In this document: in pieces, positions 11,589 to 20,615 of the stretch
Numbering within the stretch: position 1 is the stretch's first letter
Layout: every line of letters starts with the position of its first letter
Assembly (NCBI RefSeq): GCF_015709455.1
Contig: NZ_JADNQW010000005.1
Coordinates: 4,298,001-4,362,000 of the forward strand
Direction of reading: 5' to 3'
DNA length: 64,000 nucleotides
Source: Methylosinus sp. H3A
Lineage (GTDB): Bacteria; Pseudomonadota; Alphaproteobacteria; Rhizobiales; Beijerinckiaceae
Position numbers and translations under genes: made by a program
Notes under the pieces: model-generated
Seen by the model: the letters and a program-made list of their open reading frames with translations, nothing else
What the model was told of the DNA's origin: nothing
The model's database searches: none

Positions 11589-12417
11589 TTTTCTGCCCGC
11601 CGAGGTCGGATATTTCACCCTCCAACAATGCTGCATTATGCAGCAAATACAGCATTGCGGCAAGAGCCCACTCCTCATGTTCCATCGTCATGGCCGCGCT
11701 TGTCGCGGCCATCCACGCCAGGACACGGCGACGCGCTGGAGGAAGAGACAGCGCCGTTTCGCTCGTGTCGTCGGCTTTTCCGGGAGGTCGCGGCGTGGAT
11801 GGCCGCGACGAGCGCGGCCATGACGGGGATCCCGACAGCCCTCCTTGACACATCCTGAAAATATTCCTATACCCCTCCCACTCTCTCCCACTCCCTCCCA
11901 CAAAGGGCGCGCTCCTCGGGTCGTGGGGCGCGGGCGGGGGGCGGCTCCATCCGGGATGGCGACCCCCGTCCATGGACAGGCAGCGCGTCGCCGGGCGGCG
12001 TTCTTCTCCCGTCCATAGGGAGAAACAAGAACCGCTCCGTGATCCCAGGCCGTCGGACTCGATCGCGTCTTGATCGAGAAACCCCAGGATTCGCGGGTCC
12101 GACCAAGCCTCGGGATGTCGACGAGAACGACAACCGCGTTTCGGGACGCTCTGGACCCGATCGAATTCTTCGCGCAACGGCCGTCAGGGGCCGGGGCGTC
12201 CCGAAACGCCCTTTCTCACCCCCGCGCCGCGCGGTGCCGGGGCGCGCCCGCGCGCTCTGAATTATTTCCTATCAAAAGCTCTGCGGATCGACAGCCCCTG
12301 CCGCGTGGCAGAGCGCCGCCGCCAGCATCGCGCACACAGACAGGCCTGCAAATCGGCGCGAACTTAACCGCGCCTTAACCGCGATCGGATAAACCGAAAG
12401 CCGGCGCGGCGAGGCGA
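11589..12417. other. Gene-free, repeat-rich stretch after the DUF2971 gene
   Basis: About 830 bases with no convincing gene. Open frames here are short, Arg/Pro-rich and translate repeats rather than protein. It contains a nested inverted repeat (11686-11825), pyrimidine-rich CCCTCCCAC-type runs near 11870-11905, and GC-rich sequence up to the next gene. With the low-GC gene before it, this looks like an insertion-prone spacer. No transposase remnant, tRNA or integrase site was seen. Confidence 0.6.
11686..11825. repeat. Nested inverted repeat with 34-base arms
   Basis: The left arm (11686-11719) and right arm (11792-11825) are reverse complements at 33 of 34 positions and enclose 72 bases. 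Each arm is itself palindromic: ATGGCCGCG and CGCGGCCAT flank a five-base loop. The unit can therefore form either two small hairpins or one long one. No other copy was noticed in the window. The layout recalls dispersed intergenic palindromic elements of alphaproteobacteria or a very small non-autonomous mobile element. Confidence 0.75.
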
Positions 12418-12783
12418 ATGAGCGTCCCCGCGCGAGGCGTGCTCCCCATGTTCTCCACCGACTTTCAGCGTCTCGTTCTGCCGCGTCTCGCCATTCCGCT
12501 GCTGGGCGGATTGCTGCTCGCGGCGGCGCAGGGCGGCGCGCGCGCCGTCGAAGCGCCGAAAAACGTCTATTTGATTTCCGGCCACGAAGGCTACGGCGTC
12601 GTCGAATGCATCACGCAGAAGAAAGATTGCGGGAAGGTCGTCGCCGATTCCTGGTGCGAGTCGCATGGTCACGGCCCCGCAGTGGCCTTCGGCCGCGCCG
12701 ACGATGTGACCTCTGCGATCGGCCCGGCCTCGGCGCGCAGGCCTGCGACGGCGGAGGCCGCCGTCGTCTCTTGCGGCGATTGA
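12418..12783 (+). CDS. Small exported protein of unknown function
   Basis: A 121-residue protein. An internal ATG at 12448 (MFSTDFQRL) could be the true start; either way a hydrophobic signal segment (LPRLAIPLLGGLLLAAAQ) precedes the mature part. The mature region, ISGHEGYGVVECITQKKDCGKVVADSWCESHGHG, has three closely spaced cysteines and a fourth near the C-terminus (VVSCGD), suggesting two disulfide bonds in the periplasm. No function can be assigned. It is convergent with creA, 44 bases away. Confidence 0.65.
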   Translation: MSVPARGVLPMFSTDFQRLVLPRLAIPLLGGLLLAAAQGGARAVEAPKNVYLISGHEGYGVVECITQKKDCGKVVADSWCESHGHGPAVAFGRADDVTSAIGPASARRPATAEAAVVSCGD

Positions 12784-12827
12784 TCCTGCAGCGATCGAGA
12801 GCAGGCGGGCGCAGGCCCGCCGGCCCG

Positions 12828-13352
12828 TTATTTCTTCAAGAACTCGCCGCATTGCGCGACATCGCCCGTCCCCCAGGGCTGGATCGGCACGCTCGAGGTG
12901 GAGTTTTCCGGCGATCCTTCGATCAGTCGGTCGGAATAGGCCATATAGACCAGCGCATTGCGCTTGGAGTCGCAGCCGCGCACGATATGCAGGCGCTTCC
13001 ACAGAGCCGAGCGGCGCTCGCTGAACACCTCGTCTCCCTGGCCGAATTTCTCCTTGAATTTCACCGGCCCATATTGGCGGCAGGAGAGCGACACGTCGGA
13101 GGTCTGCTCCGCCACGCCGAACATTCCCGCGACGCCGCCCTTCTCATGCACGGTGTAATAGCAGGCGACGCCGTCGATCTCCGGGTCGTCGAGCACATAG
13201 GTCGCCAATTTGTCGTTCGGGGTCAGCAATTTGAAGTCGGTCGACTTGCGGAAAATGAGGTCCGGCCCGTCGGCCCGGGCGGGCGCTGCGCCCGCAGCGG
13301 CGAAAAGCCCCGTGGTGACGAGAGCGGACAGGACGAATTTGGACGGCTTCAT
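12828..13352 (-). CDS. creA: CreA family protein
   Basis: This 174-residue exported protein of the CreA family has a signal peptide (VLSALVTTGLFAAAGAAPARA). It carries the conserved core DPEIDGVACYYTVHEKGGVAG, VSLSCRQYGPV and RCD-type cysteines (RGCDSKRNALVYMAYSD). The molecular function of CreA is unknown. The ATG at 13350-13352 is preceded by a GGAGG site nine bases upstream, which rules out the longer open frame. It is divergent from the DUF2865 gene, sharing a spacer of about 190 bases for both promoters. Confidence 0.9.
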   Translation of the reverse strand: MKPSKFVLSALVTTGLFAAAGAAPARADGPDLIFRKSTDFKLLTPNDKLATYVLDDPEIDGVACYYTVHEKGGVAGMFGVAEQTSDVSLSCRQYGPVKFKEKFGQGDEVFSERRSALWKRLHIVRGCDSKRNALVYMAYSDRLIEGSPENSTSSVPIQPWGTGDVAQCGEFLKK

Positions 13353-13546
13353 AAGTGCGTTCCTCCAGAGCGCAGGGAAATTCCCTCGACAAATGTCGTG
13401 ACGCGCCTTGTTCGCGACAAGAAGCTCGCGACAATCGCGAGCCGATTGATCGAACGGACGATATGCCCGATATGGTCTCGAGCTCGACGGTTTCGGATTC
13501 GCCGGCCTCCGGCGCCTCGCCTTTCGAATCGCGTGATATAGGACCA

Positions 13547-14647
13547 ATGTCGGCCAAACATATCACCCCGGAGACAGCTTCGCGGAAGGGGCCGCTACGG
13601 CGCCTCGCGGGCGCGCTCGCCCTGGTGGCCGCAGCGCTGCTCGCTTCGCCGGCTCTGGCGCAATCGGCCTATTGCGACAATCTGCGCGCGCAGATCGCCG
13701 CCGCCGGCAATAATGCGGGCTCGGCCCGCTATCGCGCCGCCGCGGCGACCCAGCAGAAAGAGATCGACCGCACCGTCGCCTATGGGCGCTCCATCGGCTG
13801 CGATCGGCAGCAATTCCTGTTCTTCGGCAACGCCCCACCGCCGCAATGCGGCGCGATCAACGGCCGCGTCGCGCAGATGCGCTCCAATCTCGCCTCGCTC
13901 CAGCAGAGTTCGGGCGACGGCCAGCGGCAGGCGCTGCAGGCGCGCTTCGATCAGCAGTGCCGGCCGCAGCCGACGCGCGTCGTCTCCCGCCAGCGCAATA
14001 TTCTCGAGGAGCTGTTCGGCTCGCAAGAGGAGGAGCCGACGACTGCCCGCGAGCTCCCGGCGACGCCGCAGGAGAGCGATCTGGACGACAATGGCGCGCC
14101 GGTCGCGCGCGGCGGCTCGCTCGCGGTCTGCGTGCGCGCTTGCGACGGCGGCTTCTTCCCGATCAGCTATTCGGCCCGCCGCGCCAATCTCGCCGATCTC
14201 CAGGATATCTGCCGGGCGCAATGCCCGAATGTCGAAGTGGCGCTCTACACGCGCTCGCCCTCACGCGACATAGAGACCGCAGTGTCGATGGACGGCGAGG
14301 CCTATGCCGACCATCCCAATGCGCTGAAATTCACCAAGAGCTACGACCCCACCTGCTCCTGCCGCCCGGCCGGCCGCAGCTGGGCGGAGACGCTCGCCGA
14401 GGCAGAGCGCCTGCTGGCCGAGAGGAACCGCGGCGATCTCGTCGTCTCGGAGGAAAAGGCGGAGGAGCTCTCGCGGCCGATCGCCGCGCGCGCTGCGCGG
14501 GGCGCCGTCTCGCCCAACCTCCCCTCCCCCGGCCCGGAGCCCGCTCAGCCGGACAAACGGCCGGTCGCGGGCCGCGAGACGACGCGGGAGATCGTCGGCG
14601 CCGATGGCGTCAAGAAACGCGTGCGCGTCATCGCCCCGACATTGTGA
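13547..14647 (+). CDS. Exported DUF2865 domain protein
   Basis: This 366-residue protein has a signal peptide (LAGALALVAAALLASPALAQ, cleavage after about residue 39). A coiled-coil-prone segment follows (about 40-170), then the DUF2865 core with CVRACDGGFFPISYS and DICRAQCPNVEVALY, whose paired cysteines are typical of the family. The C-terminus is Pro/Glu-rich and low in complexity. The family is common in Rhizobiales and its role is unknown; an envelope function is likely. The chosen ATG gives a well-formed signal peptide. The end overlaps the convergent GT39-like gene by 20 bases. Confidence 0.85.
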   Translation: MSAKHITPETASRKGPLRRLAGALALVAAALLASPALAQSAYCDNLRAQIAAAGNNAGSARYRAAAATQQKEIDRTVAYGRSIGCDRQQFLFFGNAPPPQCGAINGRVAQMRSNLASLQQSSGDGQRQALQARFDQQCRPQPTRVVSRQRNILEELFGSQEEEPTTARELPATPQESDLDDNGAPVARGGSLAVCVRACDGGFFPISYSARRANLADLQDICRAQCPNVEVALYTRSPSRDIETAVSMDGEAYADHPNALKFTKSYDPTCSCRPAGRSWAETLAEAERLLAERNRGDLVVSEEKAEELSRPIAARAARGAVSPNLPSPGPEPAQPDKRPVAGRETTREIVGADGVKKRVRVIAPTL

Positions 14648-16205
14648 CGCCCTCCTCGCGCTCATAGAGCGTCCAGGCGAATCCGGAGAGGCCGGAAGCC
14701 GGGAAGGCGCCGCGACGGCGGAAGGCCGCGCGACAATCCGACGGTCCGGCCGAGCGGCGCTCCGCATGGTCCGCATTCGCATCCGGCAGATCGACCACCA
14801 GCAGAAAAACCGGCGGCGTGGCGCACCAATCCGCCAGGGCGACGGGCGTCGCGGCGACGCCGAGCCTGCGCGCGTGATAGGCGACGACGGCCTTCGTCTC
14901 CCCTCGCGCGAAATCGACGGCGTAAGGCGCCTCTTTCCGCTCGGCCATGATCTTCACCGCATCGGCGTAATGGCCGCGGCCGTCGCGGTAGAAATCGGCG
15001 AGCTTCAGCGCGTCGCCGGCCGCAAACCCTGAGAGCAGGATGATCGCCGCCCAGCGCCTCCAGGCTCCCGCGTGGTAGAGCGCCGTGCAGCCTTCGGCGG
15101 CGAGCAGCGCCAGGCCGATCGCCGCCGTGGAATGGAAACGCGGATATTGCTGGCTCGGCAGAGCCGCGGCGACATGCAGCAGCGGTAGGCCGAAAACCGC
15201 GATCGCCGGAAACACCTGCCGCTCGGCCGGCAGAACCGCCAGCAGGCCGAGCGCGAGCAGCGCCGCCATGGCGAGAATGGCGAAATCATCGACTCCGCGC
15301 GGGAAGCCCAGCGTCGCCCGCGCCATTCCCGAGACGCCCTCGGCGAAAATCTGCGCGCTCAACGGGACCATCGCCCCGACCTGAAAATCCGGAGCGAGAG
15401 CGCCATAGACGAAGCAGCCCAGCGCCGGAAGGCTGGCCAGCCCGGCCACAGCGCCAATGGCGACGGCCCGGCCCAGATCGCGCCGACGGGCGCGCACGAC
15501 CGCCGTCAGAACGAGCGCGGCCGTCGCCTCGATCATTGTGAGATGGCAGAAGGTTCCAAAGCCGATCGCCGCCGCTAGGATCAGCAGACGGCGCCCAGAG
15601 GCGCCCTGGACCACAATGGCGTCCAAGATTCCGTAGGCCAGCAGGACGGCGAGCGTCATGCCGGCGTAGCCGCGCGCCTCCGAGCCGTAATGGACGAAGA
15701 AATAAGAGGTCGCAAAGACGAAGGCGGCGAGGAGCCCGGCGGCGTCGCAATAGCGGCGGCTGGCGGCCGCGGCGGCGGGAATGGCCAGAACGCCGAGCAC
15801 GACCGCCGCCAGCCGCATGAGCGGAACCGGAGCGTCGGGACCGAGGAGCCAGAGCCAGGCGGAATTGGCGACATGATTATTGTCGTGATGCAGGCCGATG
15901 AACACATCGACGAAGGAACGCGCCCGCTCGAGCAGGTTCAGCGTCCAGATTTCATCGAGCCAGAGATCTCCTCGCGCGGCGTAGAGGCGCAGCGCGGCGC
16001 CGAGAAGGGTGAGGGCGATGAGGGCGGGGAAATAGCGGGGCGCGTCGCTCGATCGGAAGACCGCGAGGCCCTCACCCTCCCCCGCTCCGCGGGAGAGGGG
16101 GGCGGCGACGTTTCGCAAAGTCTCGATGAAGCGCGGAATCTGCTCCCTCTCCCGCGAAGCGGGAGAGGGTCCGGAAAGGGGCGCGATTTCAGGCTCGCAT
16201 TGCAT
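14628..16205 (-). CDS. GT39-like membrane glycosyltransferase (dolichyl-phosphate-mannose mannosyltransferase type)
   Basis: A polytopic protein with about ten helices. The GT39/ArnT signature is near the N-terminus: an acidic pair in GDLWLDEIWTLNL, then HHDNNHVANSAWLWL and HYGSEARGYAG. Such enzymes transfer a sugar from a polyprenyl-phosphate carrier on the periplasmic face; acceptor unknown. The start is doubtful. The first 60 or so codons read through two copies of a palindromic repeat (16075-16099 and 16145-16169), giving non-protein-like sequence such as SGPSPASRERE. The only ATG is at 16205; a TTG at 16116-16118 is an alternative that still keeps the first helix. Confidence 0.82.
   Translation of the reverse strand: MQCEPEIAPLSGPSPASREREQIPRFIETLRNVAAPLSRGAGEGEGLAVFRSSDAPRYFPALIALTLLGAALRLYAARGDLWLDEIWTLNLLERARSFVDVFIGLHHDNNHVANSAWLWLLGPDAPVPLMRLAAVVLGVLAIPAAAAASRRYCDAAGLLAAFVFATSYFFVHYGSEARGYAGMTLAVLLAYGILDAIVVQGASGRRLLILAAAIGFGTFCHLTMIEATAALVLTAVVRARRRDLGRAVAIGAVAGLASLPALGCFVYGALAPDFQVGAMVPLSAQIFAEGVSGMARATLGFPRGVDDFAILAMAALLALGLLAVLPAERQVFPAIAVFGLPLLHVAAALPSQQYPRFHSTAAIGLALLAAEGCTALYHAGAWRRWAAIILLSGFAAGDALKLADFYRDGRGHYADAVKIMAERKEAPYAVDFARGETKAVVAYHARRLGVAATPVALADWCATPPVFLLVVDLPDANADHAERRSAGPSDCRAAFRRRGAFPASGLSGFAWTLYEREEGVTMSGR
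16075..16169. repeat. Two direct copies of a short palindromic repeat
   Basis: Two hairpin units of 25 bases lie 45 bases apart: 16075-16099 (arms of 11 with one mismatch, loop TCC) and 16145-16169 (perfect 11-base arms CCCTCTCCCGC and GCGGGAGAGGG, loop GAA). This sequence type is a common dispersed intergenic palindrome in high-GC proteobacteria. It falls in the 5' end of the GT39-like reading frame, which makes the proposed start of that gene uncertain. Confidence 0.8.
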
Positions 16206-16240
16206 CGGCGAGACGATCGCACGAAGCCGTCAACGAAAGC

Positions 16241-17233
16241 TCAAGCCTCGGCCTTCAGCGGCCGCATCAGCAGCGCCTCGATCGCCTGATCGACGCCGAT
16301 CGCGCCCGCCAGAATCGCATCCACCGCTTCGGCGATCGGCATTTCGACGCCGCGCTCCCTGGCCATGGCCACGAGAGCGGAGGCGGTGAAGGCGCCCTCC
16401 GCGAGCTTGCCATGGGCGGCCTCGAGCGGCGCCTCGCCGCGCCCCAGGGCCGCGCCCAGCGCAAAATTGCGCGATTGCGCCGAGCCGCAGGTGAGGACCA
16501 GATCGCCGAGGCCCGAGAGGCCCATCAAAGTCTCCTGATTGACGCCATAGGCGCGGCCGAGGCGCATCAGCTCGGCGAAGCCGCGGGCGATCAGCGCGGC
16601 CCCGGCGCTGGCGCCCAGCGCCCTGCCCGCCGCCATGCCGCTGGCGATGGCCAGCACATTCTTCGCCGCGCCGCCGATCTCGACGCCGAGCACATCGGTG
16701 GAGCGATAGAGGCGGAAAGCGCGCGTCGACAGCAATTCGCTGAGGCGCCGCGCCAGCGCCTCGTCGCGGGCGGCGAGCGTCACCGCCGTGGGAAGGCCGC
16801 GGCAGACGTCGGCGGCGAAGCTCGGGCCGGAGAGAATGGCGATCTTCGCCTGCGGCAATTCCTCGGCCGCCACCTCGCTCATGAAACGGCGCGTACCGCG
16901 CTCTATGCCCTTGGAGCAGATGACGAAAGCCGTTCCGGGCGCCAGAATCGGACGGAAGCGCCGCGCGACCCCGCGCATCGCCTGGGCGGGGACGACGCCG
17001 AGCACGACGCCGGCGCCCGCGACCACCGAAGGCTCGGCGCAGGGCGCGACGCCCTCGGCGAGCGGCATGCCGGGGAGATACGCGCGGTTCTCGCGGTCGC
17101 GCGCCAGAGCGGCGATATGCTCGGGATCGTGACCCCAGAGCGCGACGCCCGAGCGGCCGGTCGCGGCGACATTGGCGAGCGCCGTGCCCCAGGCGCCGGC
17201 GCCGAGCACGGCGATCTTCTCCTCGCTGCTCAT
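16241..17233 (-). CDS. gpsA: NAD(P)+-dependent glycerol-3-phosphate dehydrogenase
   Basis: This 330-residue cytoplasmic enzyme makes sn-glycerol-3-phosphate from dihydroxyacetone phosphate for phospholipid synthesis. The N-terminal NAD-binding motif is VLGAGAWGTALA (residues 8-19). Other family blocks are ICSKGIERGT, LSGPSFAADV, the active-site lysine region GGAAKNVLAIASGMAAG, and LSGLGDLVLTC. The ATG at 17231-17233 overlaps the stop of the upstream phospholipase-D-like gene by four bases. gpsA next to tsaD is common in alphaproteobacteria; here one extra gene lies between them. Confidence 0.97.
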   Translation of the reverse strand: MSSEEKIAVLGAGAWGTALANVAATGRSGVALWGHDPEHIAALARDRENRAYLPGMPLAEGVAPCAEPSVVAGAGVVLGVVPAQAMRGVARRFRPILAPGTAFVICSKGIERGTRRFMSEVAAEELPQAKIAILSGPSFAADVCRGLPTAVTLAARDEALARRLSELLSTRAFRLYRSTDVLGVEIGGAAKNVLAIASGMAAGRALGASAGAALIARGFAELMRLGRAYGVNQETLMGLSGLGDLVLTCGSAQSRNFALGAALGRGEAPLEAAHGKLAEGAFTASALVAMARERGVEMPIAEAVDAILAGAIGVDQAIEALLMRPLKAEA

Positions 17234-17775
17234 CTCATCCCGATCTTCTGATTGTCCGAGCGCGCCCACAGCCGCTCGAAAGTCTCCTCGAATTGCGCGA
17301 CGGCGGCCGGGCTTTCGATCAATATGAGGTCATTGTCCTGGAATTCCGCGCCCGAGACGGAAAAATTGGCCGAGCCGCTGCGCAGCGCCCGACCATCCAC
17401 CTGATAGGATTTCAGATGCATGAGGTCGCGCGAGCGACCCTTGCGCTTGATCTCCATATTGCGCGCCGCGGCGACGGCCTCGACGGCGGGACTGAGGCCG
17501 CCGCGCTCCTCCCCGTCGAGATAGATTCGCACGCGCACGCCGCGCATGGCGGCTGCGCCGAGAGCCGAGATCACCGCACGATCGGTGAGGACATAGGCGG
17601 CCATGTCGATGGATTTTCGCGCGCCGCCGATGAGGCGCAGATCGAGATCCTCGAAGCCGGCGCGCGGCCCATAGAAAACGCGCACGCCGACGGCGAGCGG
17701 CTCCTGCGACAGCAGGCCGCCGGGCGGCGGCGGAACCGAGAAGGTCGCCGCCGCGGCCAGCAACAGCCGCTTCAT
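17230..17775 (-). CDS. Phospholipase-D-like protein with single HKD motif (Nuc-like)
   Basis: This 181-residue protein has a likely signal peptide and one complete HxK(x4)D motif, HLKSYQVD, followed by GSANFS (about residues 119-137). One HKD per chain at this length is typical of Nuc-type endonucleases, which work as dimers; a phospholipase role is less likely. The N-terminal segment suggests export. It sits between tsaD (stop about 30 bases upstream) and gpsA (four-base overlap), inside what is often a direct tsaD-gpsA pair. It is probably co-transcribed but unrelated in function. Confidence 0.83.
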   Translation of the reverse strand: MKRLLLAAAATFSVPPPPGGLLSQEPLAVGVRVFYGPRAGFEDLDLRLIGGARKSIDMAAYVLTDRAVISALGAAAMRGVRVRIYLDGEERGGLSPAVEAVAAARNMEIKRKGRSRDLMHLKSYQVDGRALRSGSANFSVSGAEFQDNDLILIESPAAVAQFEETFERLWARSDNQKIGMR

Positions 17776-17805
17776 CTCAACCGCCCCGCCGACCGCATCG
17801 CAAGC

Positions 17806-18882
17806 TCACGCCTTGCCGTGGTGGAGCGCTCCGGCGGTGGCGTCGAGCGGCCAGCGCGGGCGCGCGGCGAAGGTGAGATCATCCGTCATGCCGCGCGCGA
17901 AACGCTCGAGCCCGGCCCAGGCGACGATCGCGCCATTGTCGGAGCAAAGGTTCGGCGGCGGCGAGACGAAGCGCAGGCCGGTCTCGGCGCAGAGGCGGGT
18001 GAGCGCGCGGCGGATCGCGCCATTGGCGCCGACGCCGCCGCCGATGACGAGGCCATTGGGACGGCCGCCATTCTGCGTGAAGATGCGCAGCCCAGAGCGC
18101 ACGCGATCGACGAGCACATCGACAATGGCCGCCTGGAAGGAGGCGGCGAGATCGGCGACGTCGCGCTCCGTCGGCGGTCCCGGGCGTGTGATCTCCAGCC
18201 GCGCGATCTCCTGGCGCACCGCGGTCTTGAGGCCGGAGAGCGAGAAATCCGCGCCCTCGCGGCCGAACATGGGGCGCGGGAAGTCGAAGCGCGCGGGGTC
18301 GCCCTCCTCCGCGAGCCGCTCTATGTGCGGGCCGCCGGGATAGGGCAGGCCCAGCATTTTCGCGACCTTGTCGAAGGCTTCGCCGGCGGCGTCGTCCACT
18401 GTGGAGCCGAGCCGCTTATAGTCGCCGACGCCCAGCACGGCGACGAGCTGCGTATGGCCGCCCGAGATCAGCAGAGCGAGATAGGGAAAGTCCAGCCGCT
18501 CGGTGAGGCGGCCGGTCAGCGCATGGGCCTCGAGGTGATTGACGGCGATGAAGGGCTTGTCGGCGGCGAGCGCCAGCGCCTTGGCCGCCGTGAGCCCGAC
18601 CAGAATGCCGCCGATGAGCCCCGGCCCGGCCGAGGCCGCGATCGCGTCGACGCCGGAAAGATCGGTCCCGGCCGTGTCGAGGGCGCGCACGATCAGCCGC
18701 TCGAGCACATCTATATGAGCGCGCGCCGCGATCTCGGGCACCACGCCGCCATAGGCCGCATGCTGGGCGATCTGGCTCATCACCTCATTGGAGAGAATGT
18801 CGCCGCCATCGCCGCCGATGCGCGAGGCCACGACGGCGACCGCCGTCTCGTCACAGGTGGTTTCAATGCCGAGAACGCGCAT
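17806..18882 (-). CDS. tsaD: tRNA N6-adenosine threonylcarbamoyltransferase
   Basis: This 358-residue ASKHA-fold protein transfers threonylcarbamoyl to A37 of ANN-reading tRNAs (t6A). It starts with the canonical [16 protein letters not shown]. The metal-binding histidines are H116 and H120 in [21 protein letters not shown] and LISGGHTQL are intact, as is the C-terminal SDNGAMIAW-type block (here [12 protein letters not shown]). It heads a minus-strand group with the PLD-like gene and gpsA. The family is essential in most bacteria and the assignment is secure. Confidence 0.97.
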   Translation of the reverse strand: MRVLGIETTCDETAVAVVASRIGGDGGDILSNEVMSQIAQHAAYGGVVPEIAARAHIDVLERLIVRALDTAGTDLSGVDAIAASAGPGLIGGILVGLTAAKALALAADKPFIAVNHLEAHALTGRLTERLDFPYLALLISGGHTQLVAVLGVGDYKRLGSTVDDAAGEAFDKVAKMLGLPYPGGPHIERLAEEGDPARFDFPRPMFGREGADFSLSGLKTAVRQEIARLEITRPGPPTERDVADLAASFQAAIVDVLVDRVRSGLRIFTQNGGRPNGLVIGGGVGANGAIRRALTRLCAETGLRFVSPPPNLCSDNGAIVAWAGLERFARGMTDDLTFAARPRWPLDATAGALHHGKA

Positions 18883-19054
18883 GGACGGATCCTTGAGCGC
18901 AGGCGCGGGCGAATCGCCGCGCCGGCGGAAGCGGAAACTGGCGCCAACCTATAGGCGCGCGGGCAGGCAAAGCAAAGCGGCGCCCGGCCTCTAGATGCTG
19001 GCGCTCGATGCGCCGCGCGCTATCTTGCCGGATGCGTTCCCACCGGAGGCCGGG

Positions 19055-19681
19055 ATGGATCTCGACTATCTCGTCTCGGCCTTTGTGACGCTGCTCGTCG
19101 TCGTCGAGCCGCTCGGCCTCGCGCCGGTTTTCGTCGCGGCGACCTCGGGACTCGAGGCGCGCACCAAACGCATCATCGCCTTTCGCGCCAGCGTCTATGC
19201 GCTCGCCATTCTGGTGGGCTCCGCGCTCATCGGCCAGAGGCTGCTCGGCGCCATGGGCATCTCTATTCCGGCCTTCCGCATCGCCGGCGGGTTTCTCTTA
19301 TTCTCGATCGCCTCGGAAATGGTGTTCGGCGTCCGCATACAGCGCGACTCCAAAGCGGCGGAAAAAGCGCTCGCCGAGCATGTGCATAATATCGCAGCCT
19401 ATCCACTGGCCATTCCGCTGATGGCCGGCCCCGGCGCGATCACGGCGACCGTGCTGCTGGCCAGCGACGCGCATGGCAGCGTGACGCTCATCGCGACGCT
19501 GATCGCGGTCATCGCCGCGATCATGACGATTTGTCTGGTTTTTTGCCTGATCGCCGGCGAGGTGGCGCAATTCTTCGGCACGGCGGCCAATGTCGTGCTG
19601 ACGCGCTTGCTCGGCGTGCTGCTGGCGGCGCTGGCCGTGCAATTCGTGGCCGATGGCGTGCGGGCGTTTCTGCAGGGGTGA
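19055..19681 (+). CDS. MarC family integral membrane protein
   Basis: This 208-residue protein has six predicted helices. The MarC family pattern begins with LVVVEPLGLAPVF and contains IPAFRIAGGFLLFSIASEMVFG and the IPLMAGPGAITATVLL block. The family was once linked to antibiotic resistance, but its function is unsettled. The ATG at 19055-19057 with a GGAGG site five bases upstream is preferred over an in-frame ATG at 18995. The gene stands alone on the plus strand between tsaD and the bc1 operon. Confidence 0.92.
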   Translation: MDLDYLVSAFVTLLVVVEPLGLAPVFVAATSGLEARTKRIIAFRASVYALAILVGSALIGQRLLGAMGISIPAFRIAGGFLLFSIASEMVFGVRIQRDSKAAEKALAEHVHNIAAYPLAIPLMAGPGAITATVLLASDAHGSVTLIATLIAVIAAIMTICLVFCLIAGEVAQFFGTAANVVLTRLLGVLLAALAVQFVADGVRAFLQG

Positions 19682-19721
19682 GCGGCGACGCGATCTCACC
19701 GGATCGCGTCGCCCTGTCGCG

Positions 19722-20615
19722 TCAATGCTGGATGTTCGACCAGATCTTGCGCTTGGTGAAATAGACCAGGAAGGACAAGACGATCAGGAAGCCGACCACC
19801 TTCAGGCCGATCGACTTGCGCTCCTCGAGATGGGGCTCGGCCGCCCACATCAGAAAAGCGCTCACATCCTTGGAATATTGGTCGACCGTCTGCGGCGTTC
19901 CATCGTCATAGGTCACGGCGCCGTCCGAGAGCGGCGGCGGCATGCCGGTGCGGCGGCCGGGCATGTAGAGATTGTAATACTGCCCGGGCGCCAGTTCGAC
20001 GCCATGTGGCGCCTCCGCATAGCCGTTGAGCAGGGCGACGATATAGTCGACGCCATGCTCCTGATAGGAGAAGCCCGGCAGCGCATCCGCCAGGAACAGA
20101 GGGAAGCCGCGCGAATAGCCGCGCGCCTTGGCGAGAACCGACATGTCCGGCGGATAGGCGCCGTTGAGCGCCGCCCGCGCCGCCTGCTCATTGGGGAAAG
20201 GCGGCGGGACGCGGTCGCTGAGCCGGCCCGGGCGCTCGAAATAATCGCCGGCGTCGTTGGGGCCGTCCTTGATCTTATAGCTCTCGGCCAGCGCCTTGGC
20301 CTCCGCCTCGGATATCTCCGGCCCGCCCTTCTCGGCGAAATTGCGGAAGGCGAGCCGCGAGATCGAGTGGCAGCTCGCGCAGACCTCCTTATAGACCTTG
20401 TAGCCGCGGCGAAGCTGCGCATTTTCGAAATGGCCGAAGGCGCCGGCGAAGCTCCATTCCTGCCGCGGCGGCTTGGGCTGCGAATGCGCGCCGCCCTCCT
20501 CCGCGAGAGCCGGAGCCGCCCCGGCGGCGCCGGCGAGCGCCGCCGCCACAATGATCGATTTCCAAGAGTTGACGACCGATTTCATGATCGGCGCTTTCCG
20601 ACGCGCGTCACGCAT
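19722..20615 (-). CDS. petC: Cytochrome c1 of the bc1 complex
   Basis: This protein of about 297 residues is the heme-c subunit of ubinol:cytochrome c oxidoreductase (complex III). The heme site is CASCH (C79, C82, H83). The distal methionine probably lies in [10 protein letters not shown] single C-terminal anchor helix ([14 protein letters not shown]) ends in a basic tail. An N-terminal signal sequence ([17 protein letters not shown]) exports the heme domain. The start at 20613-20615 has a GGAGGAG site and overlaps the cytochrome b stop by eight bases; an ATG at 20585 is possible. It is the last gene of the petABC operon. Confidence 0.95.
   Translation of the reverse strand: MRDARRKAPIMKSVVNSWKSIIVAAALAGAAGAAPALAEEGGAHSQPKPPRQEWSFAGAFGHFENAQLRRGYKVYKEVCASCHSISRLAFRNFAEKGGPEISEAEAKALAESYKIKDGPNDAGDYFERPGRLSDRVPPPFPNEQAARAALNGAYPPDMSVLAKARGYSRGFPLFLADALPGFSYQEHGVDYIVALLNGYAEAPHGVELAPGQYYNLYMPGRRTGMPPPLSDGAVTYDDGTPQTVDQYSKDVSAFLMWAAEPHLEERKSIGLKVVGFLIVLSFLVYFTKRKIWSNIQH

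Noticed and set aside
11866..11905. Possible CRISPR or tandem array of CCCTCCCAC-type units
   Set aside because: Only a few irregular pyrimidine-rich copies without spacers of constant size.
11569..12177. Minus-strand open frame of about 200 codons in the spacer after the DUF2971 gene
   Set aside because: Translates inverted repeats and pyrimidine runs; composition is not protein-like and no start site is supported.
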